Assembly: GCA_025506515.1 (NCBI GenBank)
Contig: CM046442.1
Span: forward strand, 14,180,863 to 14,244,862
Source: Flaveria trinervia
Taxonomy: Eukaryota > Streptophyta > Magnoliopsida > Asterales > Asteraceae
Length of the DNA: 64,000 nucleotides
Reading direction: 5' to 3'
Shown one piece after another: positions 24,174 through 33,673 of the stretch. The notes beneath the pieces are model-generated. The model was not told the origin of the DNA, did not search any database, and saw nothing but the letters and a program-made list of their open reading frames with translations. The number at the start of each line of letters is the position of its first letter. Position 1 is the stretch's first letter. Both the position numbers and the translations under genes were made by a program.

Positions 24174-24566
24174 CCACCTGTTCAGTTGCTCTCATATGAT
24201 CTTCTCCTACTTGATAGAGAGGAAGAAGATGATGTTTTGGACAGAGATGGGAATAATGCTATGCAAATGGATGGTGGTATGGATGATGAAGATTCTCAAG
24301 AAGCTAACAAGGTTATGTCACTTAATGTACATGACGTTGATGCTTATTGGCTTCAGTGGAAGATCTCACAGGCTTATGAATAGCAGATTGATCTATAACA
24401 AAGCCAAAATCTTGCTGAAGAAGTACTAAAGATCCTAGAAGAATGTGATAACCATGAAGTTGAAACTAAGCTCATGGTGCATCTACAATGTGATAAATTC
24501 AGCCTGATCAAGTATCTTTTAAGGAACTGATTGAAGATTGTGTGGTGTACACGTCTGGCAAGAGCT
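24174..24566 (+). pseudogene. BRR2: Captured fragment of spliceosomal helicase BRR2
   Basis: In one plus-strand frame the translation reads through an acidic stretch (REEEDDVLDRDGNNAMQMD), then LNVHDVDAYWLQWKISQAYE, QNLAEEVLKILEECDNHEVE, TKLMVHLQCDKFSLIKYLL and LKIVWCTRLARAEDQE. From memory of the family this is the conserved N-terminal segment of BRR2, the U5 snRNP RNA helicase that unwinds U4/U6. Only about 130 of some 2,170 residues are present. Three stops interrupt it (24381, 24396, 24528), each explicable as C-to-T change (CAG, CAA, CGA). It runs in frame into the retroelement ORF that follows, and no helicase domain is near, so it is a transduplicated gene piece. Confidence 0.8.
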
Positions 24567-25330
24567 GAAGATCAAGAAAAAGAAGATGTCACAGCTCAGC
24601 ACTATCCTGAGTACACTGACCCTGAAGACAATGTTATCCCCAACTTGGGTGAAACGTTTGGCAGTGATACTTTTGATAAGTTGGAGGAGATAGAGAAAGA
24701 AAAAGAAAAAGATGAAAGTACAGCCCAAGCTTCGGATGCTAACATTAATATTAAGAAAGGGAGAAAGGTATTGAGTATTGAGTATTTCAGATATCCACAT
24801 CATCTTAAGACTCTTTCTGGTTTTGAGCTCAACCAACTGGCATGCTTAGATCTCTTATATGCTAAGCCAAGAAAGATGTCGAGATGGTTTGAAGCTGGAT
24901 TGAAGAAAGAATACTACACCAGATGGGTAAACTTCACACTTCAACAACCTAAGAGGTTCATTCATAAGTTTGAAGTTGATCCTATATCTGGAAAGCCTAA
25001 AGTAGTGCTAAAGTGGAGTCCTCTGTGCACAATGTCCAAGATTCCCTTACGGAAAATGCCTCAGGACTTTACTCCACACTTCAAATGGTGGTATTATGAT
25101 TGGAGGACGGGGAAGTTGTCATAGTTCTGAACAAAAATGGAAAGATAGAGACTATCAGGGTATCGACCCAATGTGGCTCACTAACTTGTCTGCTGAAGAT
25201 GTATATACTTTATATAAGTGGCCACTATTCTATGACACGCAAGATATTATACAAGCTCTTCAATTTCAACATGTTATACGGCTCTGCTTTGCATTCGAGA
25301 TACATGTAGGAGTCACAAGAGAATAGAAGT
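24567..25330 (+). pseudogene. C-terminal part of a copia-associated extra ORF
   Basis: The open frame 24531-25124 continues from the BRR2 piece into an acidic linker (EEIEKEKEKDESTAQ), then SIEYFRYPHHLKTLSGFELN, MSRWFEAGLKKEYYTRWVNF and PHFKWWYYDWRTGKLS. After a stop a second frame, 25096-25326, adds SAEDVYTLYKWPLF. Position just before a polypurine tract and LTR, and the W..YD...G..L-type end followed by a D.Y.L motif, resemble the C-terminal end of the larger ORF at 48610-52859. I do not know its biochemical role. Confidence 0.55.
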
Positions 25331-25384
25331 ACAAGAAGTTCCAAGAACATGTGTAGAATATTAGACAATAGAGTAAACTAGGTC

Positions 25385-26100
25385 CAAGGGGGAGTTTGTA
25401 GATACATGATGTCCCTAGTTATATGCTTAAATGTAAAAGTCTTCATGTCTTACATATATGTAATGTGATGAAGAAATGAAATATGATATATGATCTATTG
25501 TTTATTTATCTTTGATTCATACGTATGAACTTCTTATATATGTTTGAGGTTGTTGTACATAGTTCTTAGTCAATAATGATTAAGTAATGTGTTCAATATA
25601 GTCGGGTGATTATTCATGCTAATGGCCCATACTTATGGACCATATGCATGAATATATCATGTTTATGGACCAGTCGCACGACCAAACTAAAAGACTGGAT
25701 CAGTCGTATGATTGAGACATAAGATTGACTCAGTCGCATGACTGAACCTTCAGTTGTGCGTATGACTGAATCGCATGATTCAGTCGCACGACTGAACCAT
25801 GCTAATGGTTCAGTCGTACGAATGGAAACCACTAACCTATAAATACCTCCTAATTCGTGGAAAAACAAAACACTTGGAGAGATACTTCGAATACACATAA
25901 ACCCTAGTCGTCTAGAGCGTCCCTAAGAGCCTGTCCAAGTTCATAGTCCGTTCCTGATCGATTCCTACTCGTTCTTAACGTTTAGTTCATTCTTATATCG
26001 ATCGGGTAATCGTTCTCACCGATTGGATCGCCAATCAAATAGGATTCCGTACTATTTGATCTGTTTTAAATGCAGAATCAATTAGTACTCCGTATTTACA
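25385..26100 (+). mobile_element. Polypurine tract and 3' LTR of a Ty1/copia-type element
   Basis: CAAGGGGGAGTT at 25385-25396 is followed by an LTR starting TGTAGATAC (25397) and ending GTATTTACA (26100), so its ends are inverted repeats with one mismatch. It is 704 bp. A palindrome array (25660-25825, e.g. CAGTCGCACGACTGAACC) ends 13 bp upstream of TATAAATA at 25838-25845. The matching 5' LTR was not found in the window. Confidence 0.78.
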
Positions 26101-26310
26101 CGGTCCTCCTAACAGTCTTGGATCAAATGGAGATAAAAACAAACGATTCAAAACCAAAAAAAGAAATTTTAGGAGGGAAGTTCAAGTCAGCCATAAAGAA
26201 AACATTAAAGGAGTTGGAGATTTACAAAGAAAAACCAATGTTTTCAATCAAAGAAGAACCACACGATTTCATGTTTGACTGAAGACGAAATGCAAATCTT
26301 AGGGGAGTAT
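26101..26310 (+). pseudogene. Internal 3' end of another LTR element
   Basis: A short Lys-rich frame (KEILGGKFKSAIKKTLKELE, ending HDFMFD) precedes a polypurine stretch CTTAGGGGAGTAT at 26298-26310. I do not recognise the protein. It is most likely the last coding bit of the element whose LTR begins at 26311. Confidence 0.4.
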
Positions 26311-26601
26311 TGTTGGAGCTCTTTTGAAGATTAGCATTAGTATTTATGTTTTTGTTTTTTTTGTTATAGTATAAGGACTTATTGGCTAAATATATGTTTC
26401 TTAGTTTTCATTGTTAGTATAAATAGGATATTATATGTATTTTGAAGGGCTCCGAATCAGTTAGAACTTTTGTTATTCACTGTGTACATTGTATCCATTT
26501 TGCATTTGCTATTAATGAAATCTCTATGAATTTTTGAAGTATTTGCATGTGTTTGATTACTTTGTGCTTGTAATTGATCATTGCGTTACAATATCATCAC
26601 A
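26311..26601 (+). mobile_element. Short LTR (about 290 bp) of a copia-type element
   Basis: It starts TGTTGGAGCTCTTTTGAAG right after a purine tract. TATAAATA occurs at about 26419 and AATGAAAT-type signals near 26515. The right end is uncertain, either TTACA at 26590 or CATCACA at 26601. No second copy is in the window. Confidence 0.55.
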
Positions 26602-26709
26602 AACCGATCCATTTGAACCTATCAATAATGTAGGAAAAATATGTTCTAGCAAAATAGTAATGAAGCATGCAATGGAAGTACTGAACAAGCTAATTGTCGC
26701 TTTCATCAT

Positions 26710-27960
26710 AGTTGTTCCATATGTGTTTTCATTCTATGAAATTTATCCACCATATCTTCAATCGTAACTATCGCCAAAAATTCCTTCTCGATATGACAAA
26801 TACAAAAAGCGTTCAATAAACATCACCCATCTGATTATGTATACCCGTCTTCATATGCTTCATGACAGAAAAAATATCTCTTGACACTTGTTGTAACAAG
26901 CAATAGAAAAAATGCTAACTTCAATAAAGTGATAAATCAACATATATAAAATATGTTTCTATGTCCCCTTCATCTTTCTTCAAGATTAGATCTATTATTC
27001 ATGTTGGCAAACAATTTATTTTCTCTTATATCAGCAATATAATTGTCAAGCTCATGCATACGTTCTTTTCTTTGTAATCAAAATCATAAAGATACATATT
27101 GGTTAACCTTAGTATCTTTGGAATATCAAATGCTCTAAAACGATCATCTCGGTTCAAAGTTCCGATACACATAAGTTATTTGATGGTTACTTCATTAAAA
27201 CGGATGTCAAACCTGTACGTTTGTATATTTCTTAGTTGCAGCAACTATCCTTATTGCATTCACTAACTATCCTTATTGCATTCACTATATTTTGATCTTT
27301 TTTAAGAGCTTGAGATAATATACTAGTGATCCCTAAAACATGCTTCATTAAATGTAAATAATATACCAAATCAAATGTCTTCATGTATCCATAATTCCAT
27401 TTACTTGTCTTTGGTTAACAATGTTGACAACGTACTTTTGAATTTATTCAAGCACCTTAATAATAGATGAATATAAATAAACCAAACATTGGTATGATGA
27501 AAACTACAACGTATATCTCTAGCTTTTGTAAGAGAAACTTCTAAGATAAACCACTCGTGCTTCGAACTTCTTCAACTAATTTATAAAATAGATCATCACG
27601 AAGTTCTTCAATAGTGTGTTTAAGAAATAAAGGAGATATTTTCATGACATGAACAACACCAATGAATCATTCTTTAACAAATCATAGTTTATCAGTATAT
27701 CACAACACTGCGAATTTGTTCCTTCTTAGATGCATGCCTTGACCCGTCAACTAATATACGATATACATCATCACCAAGTTTTCAAAAACATGTTTTTATA
27801 CTTACTGTGCAAACCAAATAGTGTCGTCCTTTTTGAATTTTTGGAGTGTGGAGATGTAATTTGATTATTCCGTAAAGCATTTACCAACATACGTTTACCA
27901 ATTATATTGGATTGTGGGGCTTGAAACTCCACCGGGTGCTTAATCATAATACACTCTTGT
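26710..27960 (-). pseudogene. Decayed hAT-type transposase (DUF4371 / HAT dimerisation)
   Basis: Reading the minus strand, pieces of one protein appear in the right order although frames and stops change. At ~27780-27720: DDVYRILVDGSRHASKKEQI (family VLVDESxDxSxKEQ). At ~27370-27250: YYLHLMKHVLGITSILSQAL then KKDQNIVNAIR. At ~27060-27000: MHELDNYIADIRENKLF. At ~26940-26870: LLKLAFFLLLVTTSVKRYFF. At ~26767-26711: IEDMVDKFHRMKTHMEQL and a stop. This order matches plant TTF-type zinc-finger proteins with a C-terminal hAT dimerisation domain, derived from hAT transposases. At least a dozen lesions, including a 22-bp tandem duplication near 27246-27289, make it a clear pseudogene. Terminal repeats were not found. 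Confidence 0.75.
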
Positions 27961-29400
27961 TTTTAAATTGCAACTTGATGCTTTTATAAAGCCACAACTA
28001 TAAAAAATGAACAAAAAAAAAATAACAAATGATGCATCAAAACTTGTCCCCTAAAACACTGTTAGAGTAATTTTTCTGATACTCAAACAACGTTTATTCT
28101 TTATATTAACTTGAAGTTTTTCAGTTTTTAAACATTCATAACTTTTATATATGTTATTAAATTTTCTTATAAAAATTACATTATAAAAGCAAAGGTTTTT
28201 ATCTTAAAAGCAAGTACAATATCGTTATTTAAATATATAAAAAATATATATAGTTTCTTCTCGTAATTGTGTCTTTACTACAATTCATGGTATCTTTTTG
28301 CTTGTTACAGTTTTTTTTCTAAAGACTAATATGTTTTTTTAAATGATGTGTTATCTAAAATGATGAATTTAAAAAAAAAACATATAATTGTGAAATGACA
28401 ATATTAAAATTATACAAAATAAAACAAAACATAAAACATGATGATAAAATATTTTGTTGTGTTTTTTTGCTTCTCAATGTATTTTATTACATATATTTTG
28501 TTGTGTTTTTTTGCTTCTCAATGTATTTTATTACATATTATGAGTTTGAAAAATAAATTAATGAAATAACATTATTATATACTTATAATTGTAAACCACA
28601 ATAATACAATAACAATAAGTTATATATTATATAAAAATAATAACAAAAATAACACTTGATGAACTAAAATATATAAAAAAATGATTAATAGAAATAACAA
28701 ATGATAAAAAAAATATTTGACAAAAGCAACTAACATGTTTGACACAATGAGTTGATGTATTATACAAAATAAACTAACATATTTAACATAATGATCAAAA
28801 TTTTCTTTTAAAAAAATCCACATGTCAAGCTATAATTTTTCTTAGCTTTTGTAGATTAAATAGATATTTTTACTAACTATTTTAAAAGATAATGATACGA
28901 TAACTGGTCTACCATGTTACGGGTAAAAACCATTAAAAAAGTAATCCATTTAAGCCTCTAACTTAAACAACGTAAATGTCAAAAAGTTATAACAATTTTC
29001 AACGATAGAGTAAAATCTCGAATCCACTAAAAACGGTATATTTGAGAGTACCAAAAGATGGTAGGCTGATAGGCGTATAAATAAAATTGTGGTAATGATG
29101 GATAATTTTGATTCTATTTCCCACTAAAATCTATTTTATTTATAAAAACATTCCATAATTAGGTCGGGAACTATTCATCATAATCACCAAAGACCAAAGG
29201 AAACCTTTTTAAAGTCTCCGGGTCTATGAGTTCTATTTAAAATATTGTGATTTTTAGAAAGATTATTTAACTATTGTGTGTGTTTTTTTTTTCTAGAAAT
29301 GCTAATCAAGACAGAAACCCCAGGTTCGTCCTGCATCAAAAAATATACTAATAAAATAAATAAATTGTCATAATAGGTCATTTGTCTTTAAGGAAAAAGT
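27961..29400. other. AT-rich intergenic DNA, no gene seen
   Basis: Long A/T runs and no open frame with a recognisable domain. The minus-strand ORF 28823-28620 is a Phe/Leu-rich product of AT-rich sequence. Confidence 0.6.
28451..28538. repeat. 44-bp exact tandem duplication
   Basis: The unit ATTTTGTTGTGTTTTTTTGC and following bases at 28451-28494 is repeated at 28495-28538 with no visible difference. Confidence 0.9.
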
Positions 29401-30002
29401 AAATAAATTTTTTTTAAAATGATTATAGTTGGCCAGCCTCGCGTAGTAGAAGAGGATTACCTGCGGGACCATCCTGTAGCGCACCAAAACACCCAATTTT
29501 TTTTATCAAAAAGATCATCAAATGTCAACTTGTAAGTCCACTGTTATGGTTGATCTAGTCAATTTTAACCATTCATTTTACCTATTTTTAGATGGCTTAG
29601 CCGACCCACATTTAACATAACATGATATGAAATTCCACACTTGACTCATACAGAATAAGTCACGAGTAAAGTTGCAAACCAAAAGCCTGTATGATACGTC
29701 AACTTTAAGATTTATTTAGCCTGCAACCTTGAGCGAACATACAAGCTTAGCCTACGCCATTATTGGTCCTCATAAGACAAAAAAATTATAGGCTAAACAA
29801 ACTTATACGGTCAGCTTGTATCATAGTTATAAGCTTAGTTGGCATCATTTTTCTTGGGTCAACTATACCATCTTGTATTTTTTTATTGATTAAAAGTTAA
29901 TTTCATTTCCTCTTGTAAGGACTATTGTTATCATTTATAAAACTTATGGGTTAATTATGCTTATTTATTTGTTATCTTTAACTTTTTTAGTTTAGGTGTG
30001 CG

Positions 30003-30150
30003 TAATAATAATAATGAATAATAATAATAACTATAATATTAATAATAATAACAATAATAACAATAATGATGATAATGTTAATAATAGCAATAATAACAAT
30101 AGATTATAACAATAATAATAATAACTAAGAATAATAATGATAATGATAAT
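30003..30150. repeat. AAT-type trinucleotide microsatellite
   Basis: Imperfect (AAT)n / (AAC)n / (GAT)n runs for about 150 bp. Confidence 0.9.
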
Positions 30151-31017
30151 ATTTTGTAAGAATTATTAAAAATTAAAAATGTTAAAACTTAAATTAATAA
30201 AGTTAGGGGGTTAGTTTGTCATTTTAGAAACTTCAAAAGAAAGTTAATTACATGAAATAATAAGAGTTCAAAGTTGAGGGGCTTAAGTGCAACAAAAAGG
30301 AAACCCAACCCCCTCACCTCGTTTTTCCAGCCGCCAGTCGGCAAGCCCTTGTGCGGCTCCAACGACCCCCCAAACCAACCTATAACCCCCAAATTTTATG
30401 CCTAATCGATTCTAATCACTCCTTAAAACTGATTCGAACACTTGATGAGCCTTAATTCGGGATTAAAGGTGTCGATTGAGCTTGGTAACCGCTCGATATC
30501 AACTCTTTAATCGTTCGTCAATTAAACTCTAATAATAACTAAATTGATCAAACTTAAACAATCATCTAACTATCCTTAAACTATCCTCAACTCCAATTTC
30601 TCCTGAAAAGCTCACAAACATCAAAATCGATCCGCACTTCTATCGCGATCTGCAACTGAGTGTTCATCACCATCCGAACGTTTTACACTTCAATTAGTAG
30701 AGGGCTTAGAACCAAGAACTTCACCCAAAGGTTCACCTGAAGTTAATTTGGTTAACAACAACAATTTCACATCAAATAAGATCAAGCTTCGGTCGCGTCT
30801 CACATGCATCTGTTCCCATCGATTTAAGCATCATTTCGGGTAATTAGTTGAGTCCATGGACTCGAAATCATATGGGGATCAAAAGCCCCAATTTTGATTT
30901 CATTACCAGTAGTCAATGATGATCAATTTGGTTGTGTTTGAATTAGGGTTCATACGAATTGGGGGAAACTTCTTAATTTGGGACTTAAAAGAATTTGGAA
31001 CCAAAATAAACCAAGCC

Positions 31018-31090
31018 TGTGGCTCTGGTTCACTGGTTAAGACCTTGCCCCTTTCACCATGAGGTCCCGGGTTCAAACCCGAGCACCCTC
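31018..31090 (+). ncRNA. tRNA-like head (SINE or degenerate tRNA relic)
   Basis: A Pol III-type A box (TGGTTCACTGG) and B box (GGTTCAAACCC) are 38 bp apart, and the flanks GTGGCTC and GAGCACC could partly pair as an acceptor stem. The anticodon arm is not convincing and a T-rich tail follows, so a tRNA-derived SINE head is likelier than a working tRNA gene. Confidence 0.45.
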
Positions 31091-32990
31091 ATTTATTTAT
31101 TTTTAAGGCTTTTTAGCCCTCAACTTAAATATAGAAAATTTTTAATAAATATAAAAATAGTTTTTGTAAACTTTAAATATTTTTATAGACACCAAATAAT
31201 TTTCTGAACTTTTACTAAATTTAAATAATTAAATAACTTTTTAAAACCTTTAACAGAGGTTATTCTTGGTTTAATTCTATTAAAATGGATTTCAAATAAT
31301 AAATAATAAATTAGTATTGGTTCAAATGTTACCTTTTAAAATCATAATTATTTTAAAATGTTTATTTAAATTTTATATTTAAACTTTATTAGTTGTCACA
31401 AATGGCTTAATTTTATTTTATCTATTAAATTAGATAAGTGGTAAATTTCTTTATTAAAATATTTAACGTACTTACAAAAATCCCCAAATTCCACCTAAAA
31501 CACTAGTTCTCGTTATAACATTAAACTTATTATAATTAAACTTAAATCCTGTAAATATATATATTCTTAGGTATCTCGTGAAGGATTACGTTGGAACGTT
31601 GCTTATTATTCTTATTAATCGTCACTTTTATACTTATTGATCAAGTGAGTTCTCCATACCCCTTTTTACTTTATTCCACACCTTTTAGGGTGAAATACGT
31701 TAACCTTATAAACTTTTTAGGATGAAACATGTTAACCTTATAAACTTACACTTGTAAATATTTTGATATTTGTAAATGCATATGCAATTCATATTTACTT
31801 TTTGTCATGGTTATTTGTATTATTGTAAGTCTATATGAGATACATATTTTGTTTTATCTATTTTGTTTACCTATAACATGAATTGCTACTTGTAACCTTT
31901 GATAAATTATGTATACGAAACCCTTGAAAACTCACCAACTTTATAGTTGACCTTTTATTTTTAACATGTTTCAAGAAATGCCCAAGTTTGAAGTCATTAT
32001 TTGAAGTTTGCATAAAACTAGGATTTGGACCTAGATTAAAGAATAAAAGCTTGGATTATCTTGTTATGTTTATCTTATTTCATGTTGAGACTTCTGGTTG
32101 TATTTGCATTTGAAACTTATGATAATAATATTTATATTTAAATATAGCGTTATGTGGTTGTGAACAATCTTAACCCTCATATCTTGATGATTCCACCGTC
32201 AAGGTTATGGTGTAACTCAACTCATAACTTCATTCCAGACTAAGCCCACATCTGATATGCAACTTAATCTATACAACTATCTAGGTTCTATCAAAAAATC
32301 TAGATAGTTATGTGGACTAAAGTTGTTAGTAAACCTCAATAGTCGTGTAGGCTAAGCCTTTTTTATGGAATTACAGATTTAGTTTATACAACTATCTGGT
32401 TTTACTAACAAAACTATCAGAAACCTAAATAATTATGTAGGCTAAACCTACATCTATGAACTTACATGCATAGCTTACATATCTTTCTGGGTTTACTAAG
32501 AAGGCTATCACTAAACCTAAATAGTTGTATAAGTAAGCTTGTATCTTAGATGTGGGCTTACCCATGAACGATTATACGTACTAACCCTATGAAAGAGATG
32601 CAGGCTAAGTTTGTAATTATTATACGGGCTGATCCTAGAAAAGAATTACAGACTAAGCATTTACAATATGATAGGGGCTGGCCCTAGACGTTCACTCAAC
32701 CTACAAGTCGGCTCAGGCAAGTTTTGGCTAAGGATGACCTATAATGACGCTAGCTAAGTCTGTATCTTTGCTCAAAGTTGCTGGCTGAATGAGCCTAGAG
32801 TTGGCATGGCTTAATGGTTGCCTGACGTGTCAAATAGGCGGTCTTAGCCTACAACTTTACACATGGCATGTTTTAAGCCAGCCAAATGTAGAATTTCCTA
32901 CGTTTTTGTGCCATACATGCCAAGTAAGCTATCATTGAAAATGGGCATAATGGAAGGCTGGGTATCAATCATGAGCAGGGTACTTGCAGG

Positions 32991-33632
32991 CTGAAAAATT
33001 ATGAGCATTTTTATAGAACCTTGTTAATCATGACCATTTTGATAAAATTCCCAAAAGTGAAACCACGGTCTTCAATTGCGTTATTAGGGGTGTGAAGGTT
33101 TGAGTTGGTTTTGGGACACTTAAAACTTCAGCGTTTGGGTTTTGGAAAATAGTTTAACTATAATTTTTCAGTTCTCATTTTTTGTTTTTCACAATGATTT
33201 CGTTTCGGTTTTGATTTTACGATTTGCGCTTGAAATGTTTGGACTAGAAAAATGTTTGGACTTAGTTTATACTTTTCTATTCATATGTTGCGGTCTAATT
33301 TCTTTTCATTAATACACCTACAACTTTGATGTTTTTATCTGTTTCGCATGGTTTTATACCACTGTCGCAACGCGATGGGTTTAATTTTAGTGACTATTAT
33401 TTAATAGATCTCATAAAAACTATTTTATAAAACACAATGTTCTATGAAATAACATATATAAAAGATCAAAATGAGTTTAAACTTCAAACATAACCAAAAC
33501 ATCTTTTATACAATCAAAAAAGCTTTATAGAAGTTCACTTTTAATTTTGCACTTCCTAAGCATCACCAAATTTCCATTATCATATCCCTCAACCCCACAC
33601 CACCTTCTATCTCATCAAGCCAACGTTCACCT
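32991..33632. other. Region upstream of epoxide hydrolase gene 1
   Basis: No open frame with a recognisable domain. A sequence GTCGCAACGCGATGGGTTTA near 33364 resembles Helitron 3' hairpin sequence but is not followed by a clear CTAG end. The last 100 bp are C-rich, as usual for plant 5' UTRs. Confidence 0.4.
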
Positions 33633-33638
33633 TATAAG
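33633..33638 (+). promoter_or_regulatory. Possible TATA box of gene 1
   Basis: TATAAG lies 41 bp upstream of the ATG at 33674, which would leave only a very short 5' UTR. The position matches that in gene 3 (TATAAAAA, 45 bp upstream). Confidence 0.4.
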
Positions 33639-33673
33639 TCCCAACCAACATCAACACCAACATCAAAACAAAC

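Larger units (their letters stand above)
29560..32990. mobile_element. Possible long-inverted-repeat element with internal repeats
   Basis: The plus-strand stretch 29690-29790 (TAGCCTGCAACCTTGAGCGA, then AAGCTTAGCCTACGCCATTA) resembles the reverse complement of 32700-32800 (CAGCCAGCAACTTTGAGCAA and CTTAGCTAGCGTCATTATAG). 32200-32560 holds three or so degenerate ~100-bp units with AACTATCT and TAGGCTAAGCC-like words. Ends and target duplications were not resolved. 30300-32150 between them looks like an LTR (GTGAGTT and ACTCACCAACTT words also occur in the LTR at 1-1195). Confidence 0.35.

Noticed and set aside
24519..24836. Minus-strand 105-residue ORF with a hydrophobic run
   Set aside because: It is antisense to the BRR2 fragment and the retroelement ORF; the Phe run is the complement of a GAAAAAGAAAAA stretch.
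31018..31090. A functional tRNA gene
   Set aside because: The acceptor and anticodon arms are not convincing and no discriminator/CCA context or terminator is clear; a SINE head fits better.
33340..33390. A Helitron 3' end upstream of gene 1
   Set aside because: The hairpin-like GTCGCAACGCGATGG is there, but no CTRR end or matching 5' end could be found.
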